Positions 51,560 to 60,708 of a DNA stretch of 64,000 nucleotides are shown here, in pieces. The stretch is from UBA12191 sp964422295 (GTDB lineage Bacteria > Planctomycetota > UBA8108 > UBA1146). The first letter of the stretch is position 1. Every line of letters begins with the position of its first letter. The DNA lies in NCBI GenBank assembly GCA_964422295.1, contig CAYRAM010000015.1:8703-72702 (forward strand), given 5' to 3'. The translations under genes were made by a program, and so were the position numbers. Under the pieces are notes generated by a model. That model made no database searches. It worked only from the letters and a program-made list of their open reading frames with translations, and was not told the DNA's origin.

Positions 51560-53343
51560 CGGGCCTCCACTTCCGAAGCACTGTTGAGAGCATTGCGAAC
51601 AAACTTCGCAGACAGAGGCAAACCTCCGTAGTAGTTTCTGCAAAAGATCCTGCCAGCAAGATCCGGGAACTCAATCGTCAGCAATCGGGCCAATTGTCCC
51701 TGCTGGTTCTGCTCGATCACCATTACCGAATCATGATCTTCGATGAATCCTTTCACCTCGTCATGAAAAGGGTAACTGCGGATTCTCAGATAGGGCGGAG
51801 GTGATTCCATCTCGGAGAGAACTTCATCGACGGCCCATTCCGTCGTTCCGCAGGCGATCAATCCCATCTGCCCTGAACCGGATCTGAGAACAGGCTCAGG
51901 GAGGTCAACCACCATGCCGGAGATCTTGCGGGAAATCCTGTCGAGATTTCTGGCATAGACTTGGGGATCTTCACTGTAGTTGGCATCTTCATCATGGCCT
52001 GAACCCCGGGTCAGGTGAGCAGTTTTGGGATGCAAGGTCACTCCGGGAATGGTGCGATAGGGAATGCCATCTCCATCCACATCCCGGTAGCGTCCCCAGT
52101 TTTCCAGTTTGGCGATCACCTCATCGGATGCGATTTTGCCGCGATCAAAGTCAGCCGAGGGCTCTTCGAGGGGATCGCAGATCCAATTGTTCATCCCAAG
52201 ATCCAGGTCGGACATGAAGATCACCGGTGTCTGGTATTTTTCAGCGAGATCATATGCCTGACAGGACATGTCGAAAGCCTCACCGGGAGTTGCGGGGATC
52301 AGCATCGGAAACTGTGTGTCCCCATGGGAGTGGAATGCCACTTGAAGCATGTCGCTCTGCTGGGTTCTCGTGGGCAGTCCCGTCGATGGTCCCACTCTTT
52401 GAATGTCATAGATGACGGTGGGGATCTCTGCGAAGTAACCGAGGCCGAGATTTTCCGCCATCAGGGAAATGCCTGGACCGCTGGTGGAAGTCATCGAACG
52501 AGCCCCCGCCCATCCTGCACCAAGGGCCATGCCTACGGCGGCCAATTCATCCTCCGCCTGGATGACTACAAATCGGTTATCGCCGTTGGGATCTTTCTCT
52601 CGGACCTTATCAATATGTTTCTCCAGCGACTCGGCAAGAGATGATGCCGGTGTGATCGGATACCAGGAGACGACAGAAACTCCGCCCCAGATGGCACCGA
52701 GTGCCGCGGCTTCATTGCCGTCCACCAAAATTCTTGATCCCACCTGGTCAGCAGATTCGACCTTGTAAGGGTCCTCCTTGGTGAAGTTTTCCTCGGCATA
52801 ATGCTGGCCGATGAGTGCGGCGTCTTCATTGAGTTGAATCACTTCTTCTTTGCCAGGGAAGACGGTTTCGAGAGCTTCACGGATCGCTGTGATCGGGATA
52901 TCAAGGAGCCAGGAAACCACTCCCACATAGATCAGGTTTTTCAATCTCGGGCGCAACTTTGCATTGTCGATTTTTCTGGCCAACTGATCGAAGGGGACAG
53001 GGTATCTGACGAAGCCTTCAAAAGAGCGATCTGCAGTTTTCCAATCGCTGTTATCGATCACGACCGTACCCGCTTTGCTCTCTTTCAAATCCTTGGCGAT
53101 GGTCGCTTGATTGAGAGGTAGCAGAATCTGCCACGATTCAGCCATCGTTTGCCAACCCCCGGGGCTGACGCGGATCTGATACCAAGTGGGCAGCCCTGCG
53201 ATATTGGAGGGAAACAAGTTCTTTGCATTGGCAGCGAGACCCATCCTCAGTAACGCACGGTGAATCACGATATTTGAAGTCTGACTGCCAGTTCCATTAG
53301 GCGTTGCAATGCGAATCGAGAAGTCGTTCACCACCGGATTCAT
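51556..53343 (-). CDS. korA: 2-oxoacid:ferredoxin oxidoreductase, fused gamma-alpha subunit
   Basis: A 595-aa protein with the gamma domain first (about residues 8-195: SIRIATPNGTGSQTSNIVIHRALLRMG) and the alpha domain after it (from about 205: DGNEAAALGAIWGGVSVVSWYPITPASSLAESLEKH; TSGPGISLMAENLGLGYFAEIP; RVGPSTGLPTRTQQSDML). Provides the CoA/oxoacid-binding part of KorAB. ATG 53343 has GGGAG ahead. The operon contains only korAB, without ferredoxin. Expressed divergently from the TSUP transporter. Confidence 0.92.
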   Translation of the reverse strand: MNPVVNDFSIRIATPNGTGSQTSNIVIHRALLRMGLAANAKNLFPSNIAGLPTWYQIRVSPGGWQTMAESWQILLPLNQATIAKDLKESKAGTVVIDNSDWKTADRSFEGFVRYPVPFDQLARKIDNAKLRPRLKNLIYVGVVSWLLDIPITAIREALETVFPGKEEVIQLNEDAALIGQHYAEENFTKEDPYKVESADQVGSRILVDGNEAAALGAIWGGVSVVSWYPITPASSLAESLEKHIDKVREKDPNGDNRFVVIQAEDELAAVGMALGAGWAGARSMTSTSGPGISLMAENLGLGYFAEIPTVIYDIQRVGPSTGLPTRTQQSDMLQVAFHSHGDTQFPMLIPATPGEAFDMSCQAYDLAEKYQTPVIFMSDLDLGMNNWICDPLEEPSADFDRGKIASDEVIAKLENWGRYRDVDGDGIPYRTIPGVTLHPKTAHLTRGSGHDEDANYSEDPQVYARNLDRISRKISGMVVDLPEPVLRSGSGQMGLIACGTTEWAVDEVLSEMESPPPYLRIRSYPFHDEVKGFIEDHDSVMVIEQNQQGQLARLLTIEFPDLAGRIFCRNYYGGLPLSAKFVRNALNSASEVEAR

Positions 53344-53524
53344 GAAACTCTCCCTATGACTCGGCAGATCCGGAATGGAGCCTCGCCGATTCATAAGAGG
53401 ATCGTCCCCCTTGGCCTTGGAATCAAGCCTTCCCGAGGTTGAGTACCCTCACCACTGGCCGAAGCGTCCCGACTGTGAGACCTTGCGGGAGACAGATCGG
53501 ACCCAGTTGAGACCGGGAGGAATA

Positions 53525-54358
53525 TTGGATTTTGATCTGATAAGCATGGAGCCGATGCTGTGGGCGATGATTCTGGTGGTGGGTATCATCGCCGGCGTGA
53601 TCAATACCATTGTAGGTGGTGGGACCCTGCTGATTCTGCCCCTGTTGATCGAAGTGGTGGAGATCCCTCCCCACCTTGCCAATGGTACGAATCGAATCTG
53701 TGTCGCTGTCCAGGCGGCGGTGGCGCTATGGGTACTGAGCAGGGGTTCGAAGAAGCCAGGGGAAGCAAATCCCCCCCCGATTCTTGAGGCGATGCCGTGG
53801 AAATTGGCAGTCATCGTCGGCCTCTCTGCATTGCCCGGAGCTTATTTGGCCAGCGTACTCGAACCGGAAGAATTGCGCAGGGCTCTTGGCCTGTTCGTCC
53901 TCGTCGCGGTCAGCGTTTTCATGTTTTCCGAATCTGCCAAAACTACGAAGGAGTCTCCCCGTGATTCGTCCAAATTGAAGCCACCGGATACTCGCGGATT
54001 CAGGGGGATTGGACTGGTCATCGCATCGGTGGGCTGCGGCCTGTACGGAGGTTTTGTCGGCGCCGGGATTGGGGCATTCATCATCTTGATGTTCACAGCC
54101 ACCGGCGTCGAGTTGGAGCGTGCAGTGCGCTGGAAGGTTTTTCTGGTGTGGCTGCTCTCCACCGTGGCGGGAGTCTATTATTTCGGGGTCGGCAACTTTT
54201 CCCTCTCCATAGCAATCCCCTTGGTCGTTGCCTACGCCCTCGGCGGTTATTTGGGGGGGAGGTTGATCGTCCGTGGGAGTAACAATTGGCTCAGACCCCT
54301 CGTTGGAGTGATCAGCGCAACTTTGGCTCTTCTGATGCTCTTTGGAGACCCGAAATAG
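53525..54358 (+). CDS. TSUP (TauE/SafE) family sulfite/organic-acid exporter
   Basis: Polytopic inner-membrane protein, about 277 aa with eight hydrophobic segments in two halves. Hallmarks: AGVINTIVGGGTLLILPLLIEV after the first helix, NGTNRICVAVQAAV, and GFVGAGIGAFIILMFTATG at the start of the second half. TTG 53525 follows GGGAGG; ATG 53546 is the alternative. Substrate may be sulfite, sulfoacetate or another small anion; not determined by sequence. Confidence 0.85.
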   Translation: MDFDLISMEPMLWAMILVVGIIAGVINTIVGGGTLLILPLLIEVVEIPPHLANGTNRICVAVQAAVALWVLSRGSKKPGEANPPPILEAMPWKLAVIVGLSALPGAYLASVLEPEELRRALGLFVLVAVSVFMFSESAKTTKESPRDSSKLKPPDTRGFRGIGLVIASVGCGLYGGFVGAGIGAFIILMFTATGVELERAVRWKVFLVWLLSTVAGVYYFGVGNFSLSIAIPLVVAYALGGYLGGRLIVRGSNNWLRPLVGVISATLALLMLFGDPK

Positions 54359-54554
54359 AAGAGAAGGTTGTCCCCACATTCTGGTCGATTGGTGCTATGT
54401 GGACCCCCGTATCAGGAGTACCATAGATGGACGGGTCCTCTTCGGAATTTCTAATCTTGGATCCTGCTCAAATTCGCTTATCAGTTGAGCTTGGTTCAAT
54501 TTTGTCATGGCTCCTGCCCGGGAGCGCCAGAAGTATCGGATACGAGGTAATTGG

Positions 54555-56024
54555 ATGAGATTTCAGCTCTCCCGTCTCTCGTGGGTAATCCTGATCTGTT
54601 TGGGGACGATGAGCCCCTTGCATGCCAAGGACTTTCTGCGCGGCGATGTCAACGAAGATGGCATTGTCGACATCGCCGATGGCGTAAACATGCTCGATTA
54701 CATGTTCCTCAGCGGATTTACCTACTGTGTGGATGCCAATGACATCGATGACGACGGCGTGGTCAATGTCACCGACGCGGTCAATTTGTTTGGATACCTC
54801 TTTACGGGGTCCAGTGCGCCTGCGGCACCCTTCACCGTATGTGGCCCTGATCCCACCCCTGATACCCTCGGTTGTGAAAGTTACGCCACTTGCACCATGG
54901 GGGATGCGATTCCGGGTCTCGATCAGCAAACTTTTGAATCTTTCATTCGCGGGCGTGTGTTGACGGCGAAGCAGTTTTCCCCGGAAGAGGGCTTGGGCCC
55001 ATTCTACAATTCGGTCAGCTGTTCTTCGTGCCACAGTACTCCCGTCGTCGGAGGTTCTGCGCCCCTTTACCGCAACTTTTACTTTGCTGCAGTTGGGCAG
55101 ATGGGAAGCCAGTCTCCGATTTGGGATCCTCCAGGTGTTCCCAGCATCGTCATGCCCAGTTACACCTACCCCTTTGGTCCACGACCAGCTTTCCCCGATC
55201 CTTCGCAGGTGGGTAATCAGCCGGTGACAGTCGCCCAAAGAAATGCTCCCCCGGGATTGGGAGTGGGGCTTTTTGAACAGGTTTCCAATCAAGAGATCGC
55301 TTCTCGTGCCGACCCCGCTGACAGTGATGGCGACGGCATTAGTGGCCGCTTCAACACCGACGGTTTCGGAAACATGGGCCGATTTGGATACAAGTTGCAG
55401 GCCAACTTTCTCGAAGCGTTTTTGAGAGGTGCCATCAACAATCAGATGGGGATCACCACTGATCCCTTCTTCGGTTCATCGGGAATCGTCAGTTCCTCCT
55501 TTATGCAGGTGGGAGCTTCCTACGACGAGCCGACGGTCGATGGAGATTCAATCGCAGATCCAGAGATCTCCGTTGAAGATTTTGGCGACATCGTCATCTT
55601 CTCGCAGTTCGTTGCGCCTCCTCCTACAGGGAGTATGGGCCCGGAGGAACTCCAGGGAGAACAAATCTTCTCCGATCTGGGTTGTGTGAAGTGCCACGTT
55701 CCCGAGATTGAATCTGCTTACGGACCTTTGTCCGCCTACACCGACCTGTTGCTCCACGATATGGGGCCGGAGTTGGCAGACGGTATCTCGATGGGAATGC
55801 CACAGTTCAGTACGAGTTCACCAAACACGACCGGTAGTGAGTGGCGTACCCAGCCGTTGTGGGGCGTTCGGTTGCATGGCCCGTGGCTTCACGATGGCCG
55901 TGCGGACACCATGCATGAGGCGATCATCCTCCACGGAGGAGAATCCGAGAGTATTCGGGAAGCCTATGAGGCATTGCCCGCCGCCGATCAAGAAGCGGTG
56001 ATTCGATTCCTGGAGGCGCTGTAA
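54555..56024 (+). CDS. Di-haem thiol-oxidoreductase-like protein with N-terminal dockerin pair
   Basis: A 489-aa exported protein. After the signal peptide (MRFQLSRLSWVILICLGTMSPLHA) come two dockerin-like loops at about 24-80 (GDVNEDGIVDIADG, NDIDDDGVVNVTDA), the Cys tail VCGPDPTPDTLGCESYATC, and then a di-haem cytochrome related to DHOR (DUF1111) proteins: CSSCH near residue 156 and CVKCH near 377, with LLLHDMGPELADG and PLWGVRLHGPWLHDGRA typical of the family. Placing the dockerin module before the catalytic part is the reverse of the other three tailed proteins here. Coupled by TAATG to the next gene. Confidence 0.87.
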   Translation: MRFQLSRLSWVILICLGTMSPLHAKDFLRGDVNEDGIVDIADGVNMLDYMFLSGFTYCVDANDIDDDGVVNVTDAVNLFGYLFTGSSAPAAPFTVCGPDPTPDTLGCESYATCTMGDAIPGLDQQTFESFIRGRVLTAKQFSPEEGLGPFYNSVSCSSCHSTPVVGGSAPLYRNFYFAAVGQMGSQSPIWDPPGVPSIVMPSYTYPFGPRPAFPDPSQVGNQPVTVAQRNAPPGLGVGLFEQVSNQEIASRADPADSDGDGISGRFNTDGFGNMGRFGYKLQANFLEAFLRGAINNQMGITTDPFFGSSGIVSSSFMQVGASYDEPTVDGDSIADPEISVEDFGDIVIFSQFVAPPPTGSMGPEELQGEQIFSDLGCVKCHVPEIESAYGPLSAYTDLLLHDMGPELADGISMGMPQFSTSSPNTTGSEWRTQPLWGVRLHGPWLHDGRADTMHEAIILHGGESESIREAYEALPAADQEAVIRFLEAL

Positions 56025-57172
56025 TGATTCCCAAGTTTTGCAGGATTATCTTTGTGGCGTGTTTGTTGTGCAGTGTCGGCACTGCTTTTGGAGAAATCAT
56101 CGATGACTCCACCCCGGTTCCCCCGGTGGGAGACTGGGGAGGACCCGATCGAGTTCTGAACGCTGACGAATTGGAACTATGGATCCGCGGTCGCAAGATA
56201 TTTGACAAAGATTGGCGCCAAGCAGATGGTCTGGGTACACCCGAGATGAATGCGGATTCGTGTCGTGCGTGTCATCAGCAGCCGGTCATCGGTGCCGGTG
56301 GAGCACTCGACGGCAACGTTACCCAGTTTGGCAGCGACAACGGTGGATCCGGGCCCTTCACCTTTTTTCCGGGTGGGCCAGTCGCCAGTAAACTGAGACG
56401 CCCCGATACCCCCGGCCGGGAAGATGCAGATCCCGCTGCAGATGTCTTTGAGCAGCGACAGACCCCCTCCGTTCTCGGTGCAGGTCTCATCGATAGCATC
56501 CCCGATAGCGTGATCATCGCCAACGAGGATCCCCTCGACAATGACGGCGATGGTGTCCGTGGTGTCGCCCGCCTCATCGATACGGGAAGTGGTTTGGAAG
56601 TGGGCAAGTTTGGCTGGAAAGGTCAGATCCCCACAGTTTCCGACTTTGTTCGTGACGCTCTCGGTGGAGAGGTCGGCCTGACCGTCTTTGATGACGGACG
56701 TGGATTTGGAATCCTGACCGATGGTGACAATGTCCCCGACCCGGAGATTCCGATCGATGATTATGACGCTCTGGTCTTCTACAACCAGCGTCTCGCGGCA
56801 CCGCCACGGGCGGGGGGCGATGTTGCTGCAGGAGAAGCGTTGTTCGCTTCTGTGGGTTGCGCCACCTGCCATATCCCTGAACTCCCCGGAGCAAATGGCC
56901 CCGTAGCCCTCTACTCTGATCTTCTGCTTCACGACATTCATGATGTGGATTTCCGTGGAACTGCTGAGCCGGATGCAGGAGTGGGGATGTATCGGACACC
57001 GCCCCTTTGGGGACTGCGTGAATCCGCTCCTTACCTTCACGATGGCAGGGCGTCGACGATCGAAGCTGCCATCGAACAGCATTTCGATGAAGCGGAGAAT
57101 GCCCGTCTCAACTACGAAGGATTGACCGATTCGGAGAGAGAGCAGTTATTGCTCTTCCTTCGGGACATTTAA
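56024..57172 (+). CDS. Di-haem thiol-oxidoreductase-like protein
   Basis: Second DHOR-type cytochrome, 382 aa, with signal peptide (IIFVACLLCSVGTAFGE) and haem motifs CRACH near residue 80 and CATCH near 279. It shares LLLHDIHD, PLWGLRESAPYLHDGRAST and the central DPLDNDGDGVRGVARL calcium-like loop with its neighbour. It lacks the dockerin module. The pair probably acts together in periplasmic electron transfer or oxidation; the substrate is unknown. Followed by a hairpin terminator-like element. Confidence 0.88.
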   Translation: MIPKFCRIIFVACLLCSVGTAFGEIIDDSTPVPPVGDWGGPDRVLNADELELWIRGRKIFDKDWRQADGLGTPEMNADSCRACHQQPVIGAGGALDGNVTQFGSDNGGSGPFTFFPGGPVASKLRRPDTPGREDADPAADVFEQRQTPSVLGAGLIDSIPDSVIIANEDPLDNDGDGVRGVARLIDTGSGLEVGKFGWKGQIPTVSDFVRDALGGEVGLTVFDDGRGFGILTDGDNVPDPEIPIDDYDALVFYNQRLAAPPRAGGDVAAGEALFASVGCATCHIPELPGANGPVALYSDLLLHDIHDVDFRGTAEPDAGVGMYRTPPLWGLRESAPYLHDGRASTIEAAIEQHFDEAENARLNYEGLTDSEREQLLLFLRDI

Positions 57173-57199
57173 TCCACTTCGCTGAATACAGATATCAGG

Positions 57200-57240
57200 A
57201 CCGCCCGTGATTCATGCCTTGCATTGTAATCACGGGCGGT
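57200..57240 (+). terminator. Hairpin after the di-haem operon
   Basis: ACCGCCCGTGATT (57200-57212) and AATCACGGGCGGT (57228-57240) form a perfect 13-bp stem with a 15-base loop, 28 bases after the stop. The T-run after it is weak (ATTTCAT), so it may be an mRNA-stabilising hairpin or an imperfect terminator. An ATG in its loop region is not a credible start for the next gene. Confidence 0.6.
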
Positions 57241-57291
57241 ATTTCATCCGGGCGCGAGACAACAGGGGAATCATTGACCGGAGTCGCCGAT

Positions 57292-58506
57292 TTGAAGCGT
57301 CATTTGCTAATCCTGATATTGCCGATTCTGTTACTTCTCAGCGCATGTGGAATCACGGCTGTTCAAACTGCCGATCCAGATTCTCTGTCTCCTGAGGGGC
57401 ACTCCTATCCATTCAAGGTGCTGCACCGTTTGTCTGGAGCAGCGAGGATCCCCTGGTTTCACGATGACGAGGGTTGTCCCATCGATCGTGAAAAGGCGAC
57501 CGGCGTCATGGGGGAGGCATTGGCCCGTTGGAATCTGACGGGCAGCGTTGCATTCGAGAGGGTTGAAAGTGCCAGCGATGCCATCGTCGTGATCCGCTGG
57601 CAATCGCGGGAGATCCGCGGAAGAGCGCGATTTGGAAATATGGAATCGATCCTGGCGCAGGTGGTGAGGTTTGCCAATGCCGATCGCATGGAGATCGTAT
57701 TGAACAGCTCCCTGCGCTGGAATCCGGGTCCTGTAAAATCTGCCCCCAAAGAAAAGCCTGCTGGTCAGGTCGATGCTCCTCCCAGATTTCCTGAACTCCC
57801 CGAGCCTCATCTGTATTCGGTCATCTTGCATGAGGGTGGTCACGTTCTCGGATTGGGGCATGTCGAATTGGAAGACTCGGTGATGCAGCCGCTTCAGGGT
57901 CACACGGTGAGCGAGCCATCACCCGGTGATTTGGCGGGGATCCGCAGCCTTTATGGGGATGACCTGCCAGCCGCCCATGGGGATATCCGGATCGTTTGTC
58001 ACGATCCAGATGGGGGTGAATATCTGGCAGCCCCGATACTCAGGGGGATTGCCCCTGCCGACAGCGTCGGAGCCTATGTTGTCGATCTCGATGGGGATGA
58101 GCACGATGAGATCTTGCTGCTTCAATCTTCCCAATCATGGGCCCCCGGCACAGGATTGCTGTTGTTGGCATTCGATGATCGATCCCTGTTAAAAGGAACA
58201 TACGGACCTTTGCCTGCAGTGATCGATGGCTCATCGCCGTTCTGTTATGGCAGAACCACTTCCGGGGATGGTGTCATCGCGCACTCATTGAAAGATGGGC
58301 GCTACCATGCGCTGATTTTCAAAGCGGGTCGCTTGCCAGCCAGACCATGGACGAATGACACGTCCTGGGAATCGATCGGGGGTGGGGGTGGAGATGCGGA
58401 TGGGGATGGGATTCTCGATGCTCCCATCGTGGGCATCTCTCCGTTGGGATCTTGTGATCTCGATGGGGATGGACACAAGGAAACACTGAAGCAGGGGGCA
58501 CCCTGA
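57292..58506 (+). CDS. Matrixin-like zinc metallopeptidase lipoprotein
   Basis: A 404-aa lipoprotein: MKRHLLILILPILLLLSACG ends in a lipobox. The peptidase (about residues 60-225) has ILHEGGHVLGLGHVELEDSVMQPLQG, the metzincin HExxHxxGxxH with a Met-turn (SVM), H near 180. The second half is a propeller-like or Ca-binding region with DLDGDEHDEILLL, ADGDGILDAP and CDLDGDGHKE (FG-GAP-like). The start TTG 57292 gives the perfect lipoprotein signal and has GGAG eight bases before it; TTG 57274 is also possible. Confidence 0.82.
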   Translation: MKRHLLILILPILLLLSACGITAVQTADPDSLSPEGHSYPFKVLHRLSGAARIPWFHDDEGCPIDREKATGVMGEALARWNLTGSVAFERVESASDAIVVIRWQSREIRGRARFGNMESILAQVVRFANADRMEIVLNSSLRWNPGPVKSAPKEKPAGQVDAPPRFPELPEPHLYSVILHEGGHVLGLGHVELEDSVMQPLQGHTVSEPSPGDLAGIRSLYGDDLPAAHGDIRIVCHDPDGGEYLAAPILRGIAPADSVGAYVVDLDGDEHDEILLLQSSQSWAPGTGLLLLAFDDRSLLKGTYGPLPAVIDGSSPFCYGRTTSGDGVIAHSLKDGRYHALIFKAGRLPARPWTNDTSWESIGGGGGDADGDGILDAPIVGISPLGSCDLDGDGHKETLKQGAP

Positions 58507-58507
58507 T

Positions 58508-59461
58508 CTAGTCGAAGAGGGCATCGATAAACTGGTCTGGGTCAAAGACCTGCAAATCTTCGACCGCTTCTCCGACTCCGATGTACTTCACCGGCAAGCC
58601 CAATTCTTCAAGGATCGGAAAGATGACGCCTCCTCGGGCGGTGCCATCGAGCTTGGTCAAGACCAAGCCGGTCACCGGCATCACTTCATTGAAGGCTCGA
58701 ACCTGTTGGATCGCATTTTGCCCGGTGGTGGCATCAAGAACTTGCAGCACTTCGTGGGGGGCATCGGACATGTTCCGGCTGATCACCCTGCCGATCTTCC
58801 CCAGCTGATCCATCAGTGGTTTTTCTGTGTGCAATCGACCCGCAGTATCGATCATGAGGATGTCCGCATTCTTTTCCTCGGCGGCTTTAATCGCATCGAA
58901 GACGACAGAGGCGGGGTCTGCGCCTTCATTTCCACGAACCATATCGACTCCGAGTCGATCACTCCAGATCCCCAACTGATCCGCTGCCGCTGCCCGGAAG
59001 GTATCTCCTGCAGCGAGAACGATGCTGCGGTCTTCAGAGCGCCATTGGTGAGCCAGTTTGGCGATTGAAGTCGTCTTGCCGACACCGTTCACCCCTGCGA
59101 CGACGATGACGGTAGTTTGGTCTTGAGCCCAGCGGATCGATGATCCGTCAGTCAGTTTTTCACGTAGCTTGGATTTCAGGAACGGGACGATCTCTTCAGC
59201 ATCGAAATCACGATCCTTGTAAGCATCGCGGAGTTCATCGCAAAGATTCATTGCCAAACCAGGACCGAAATCAGATTCAATCAGCAGGGTTTCGACTTCT
59301 TCCAAAAGGTCGTCATCCAATTTGCGACCGACACCAAAGAGGGAAGTCAGTGCATCCCTTGTTTTTCCCAGACCATTTCGAAGGCGCTGAAAAGCCCCGA
59401 TGTTTTCGTCTTCATCCTCTTTTTCGGACGAAGATTTTCCAAAGAGGCGATCGAAAATCAT
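58508..59461 (-). CDS. ftsY: Signal recognition particle receptor FtsY
   Basis: SRP receptor GTPase of 317 aa. An acidic N-terminal A region (SSEKEDEDENIG) is short, then the N domain (about 25-95) and the G domain with VVAGVNGVGKTTSIAKLAHQW (G1), DTFRAAAADQLGIW, LMIDTAGRLHTEKPLMDQL (G3), VLTKLDGTARGG (G4) and VKYIGVGEAVEDLQVFDP. Docks ribosome-SRP complexes at the membrane. Its start overlaps the nusB stop by ATGA. Confidence 0.97.
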   Translation of the reverse strand: MIFDRLFGKSSSEKEDEDENIGAFQRLRNGLGKTRDALTSLFGVGRKLDDDLLEEVETLLIESDFGPGLAMNLCDELRDAYKDRDFDAEEIVPFLKSKLREKLTDGSSIRWAQDQTTVIVVAGVNGVGKTTSIAKLAHQWRSEDRSIVLAAGDTFRAAAADQLGIWSDRLGVDMVRGNEGADPASVVFDAIKAAEEKNADILMIDTAGRLHTEKPLMDQLGKIGRVISRNMSDAPHEVLQVLDATTGQNAIQQVRAFNEVMPVTGLVLTKLDGTARGGVIFPILEELGLPVKYIGVGEAVEDLQVFDPDQFIDALFD

Positions 59462-59898
59462 TTTGGGTCTCCAAGATTGGCTTGGGTTTCCCGCAGCAGG
59501 CGATCGAGGATTCCATTGACGAAGGAAGCGGATTTTTCAGTGGAAAATCTTTTTACGATCTCCAGGGCTTCGTCGATGGCGACTTTGGGGGGGATGTCAT
59601 CCAGGTGTTTCAATTCGGTGGCGGCGATTCTCAGAGTATTGCGGTCGATCACAGCCATTCGGGACAGTTTCCAGCGATCGCTGGCGGCATCGATCCACTC
59701 ATCGATCTCTGGTGAGTGTTGCCAATAGGTTTCCACAAGAGTGAGGGCAAACTCCCTAGAGTCGGGCAAGGCACCCAGATCATTGAGGGTTTCCTCCGCC
59801 AACTCTCGGCTTGATTCGTGGCCTTGCTGATCCCATTGATAGAGGCATTGGAGTGCCAACTCGCGTGCTCTTCTGCGGGGGCCTGTGCTGTGACTCAT
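59458..59898 (-). CDS. nusB: Transcription antitermination protein NusB
   Basis: A 146-aa all-helical RNA-binding protein. RRRARELALQCLYQWDQQG at the N-terminus and the C-terminal KVAIDEALEIVKRFSTEKSASFVNGILDRLLRE are the NusB hallmarks. Takes part in rRNA antitermination with NusE. Overlaps both ribH and ftsY by 4 bases; the ribH-nusB order is common in bacteria. Confidence 0.96.
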   Translation of the reverse strand: MSHSTGPRRRARELALQCLYQWDQQGHESSRELAEETLNDLGALPDSREFALTLVETYWQHSPEIDEWIDAASDRWKLSRMAVIDRNTLRIAATELKHLDDIPPKVAIDEALEIVKRFSTEKSASFVNGILDRLLRETQANLGDPK

Positions 59899-60398
59899 GC
59901 CTTGGTATTTCCCATCGAACGGATCAGATTGGCCATCTCCACGGCGGCTTCTGCACAGTCTCGGCCTTTGTCACTGTGTTCGCCACCGCTTCTTGCCATT
60001 GCTTGCTCGCGATTGTCGGTGGTCAGTAAACCAAAAATGACAGGCGGGCTCTGCATATTGAAGGTGTTGGTTTCGCACTGAATCTTCATCAAGGCGTCGG
60101 CACAGGGACCAGCGACGAAATCAAAGTGGGGAGTTTCGCCACGGATGACACAACCAAGAGTGATGATGGCATCGTAGGTTGCGGGCTTGCCGTCCACCAT
60201 CTCTTTGACAACTTTTGGTATCTCAAATGCACCCGGAACCGATGCGATGGAGATGTCCGCAGGATCGACGCCGAGATCCTGAAGCCGATCGAGGGCTGAA
60301 CTGAGCAGACGATCACACGGTTCACCACTGAACCGGGAGACGACAATTCCGATACTCAAACCCTGGCCTGCCAAAGGGCCTCGGAATTCGGTCACCAT
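59895..60398 (-). CDS. ribH: 6,7-dimethyl-8-ribityllumazine synthase
   Basis: Penultimate enzyme of riboflavin synthesis; assembles into shells or pentamers. Motifs: IGIVVSRFSGEPCDRLL, VPGAFEIPKVVKEMV, ITLGCVIRGETPHFDFVA (catalytic His in ETPHFD) and PPVIFGLLTTDNREQAMARSG. 167 aa. The ATG at 60398 starts the ribH-nusB-ftsY run, 82 bases after the second microprotein. Confidence 0.96.
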   Translation of the reverse strand: MVTEFRGPLAGQGLSIGIVVSRFSGEPCDRLLSSALDRLQDLGVDPADISIASVPGAFEIPKVVKEMVDGKPATYDAIITLGCVIRGETPHFDFVAGPCADALMKIQCETNTFNMQSPPVIFGLLTTDNREQAMARSGGEHSDKGRDCAEAAVEMANLIRSMGNTKA

Positions 60399-60480
60399 GA
60401 CATTCTCGTTTCAAGCCCAAGGTGGGTAAAGATCCCTTGTGGGGGACGATTTCGACAACATCCGTTTTTAATGAGCATGA

Positions 60481-60573
60481 TCAATCTTCTCGATCTGATT
60501 TCCGATTAAAGATAAGCCATACGATCAGCAGTACCACAAAGACAGCGATGACGATGTACGCCATACCAGACAT
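60481..60573 (-). CDS. Single-pass membrane microprotein 2 (30 aa)
   Basis: Reads MSGMAYIVIAVFVVLLIVWL then IFNRKSDRED and stops. One hydrophobic helix with a charged, positive-then-acidic cytoplasmic end. The organisation and end (NRKSDRED) match the microprotein just upstream (NRRSNRDD). No strong SD is seen before its ATG. The region is otherwise empty between guaA and ribH. Too short for routine gene calling; support is the paired pattern. Confidence 0.55.
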   Translation of the reverse strand: MSGMAYIVIAVFVVLLIVWLIFNRKSDRED

Positions 60574-60597
60574 AGAAGCTGACAAATCTACCCCATT

Positions 60598-60696
60598 TCA
60601 ATCATCCCGATTTGATCGTCGGTTTACAATTCCCCATGCGAACAGGAGAGCAACGAAGATCATCAAAACCAGTTCAATGCCACCCAGCATTTCCAT
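60598..60696 (-). CDS. Single-pass membrane microprotein 1 (32 aa)
   Basis: Reads MEMLGGIELVLMIFVALLFA then WGIVNRRSNRDD and stops. The ATG at 60696 follows GGAGG at four bases, a strong SD, and lies 12 bases after the guaA stop, so it would be translated from the guaBA mRNA. One membrane helix (about residues 5-24) and a basic/acidic end. Paralogous in layout to the microprotein 24 bases downstream. Function unknown. Confidence 0.62.
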   Translation of the reverse strand: MEMLGGIELVLMIFVALLFAWGIVNRRSNRDD

Positions 60697-60708
60697 CGAT
60701 CCTCCGGC

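Noticed and set aside
57214..57291. N-terminal extension of the matrixin lipoprotein from ATG 57214
   Set aside because: The ATG is inside the hairpin after the di-haem operon, and it would bury the lipoprotein signal 26 residues inside.
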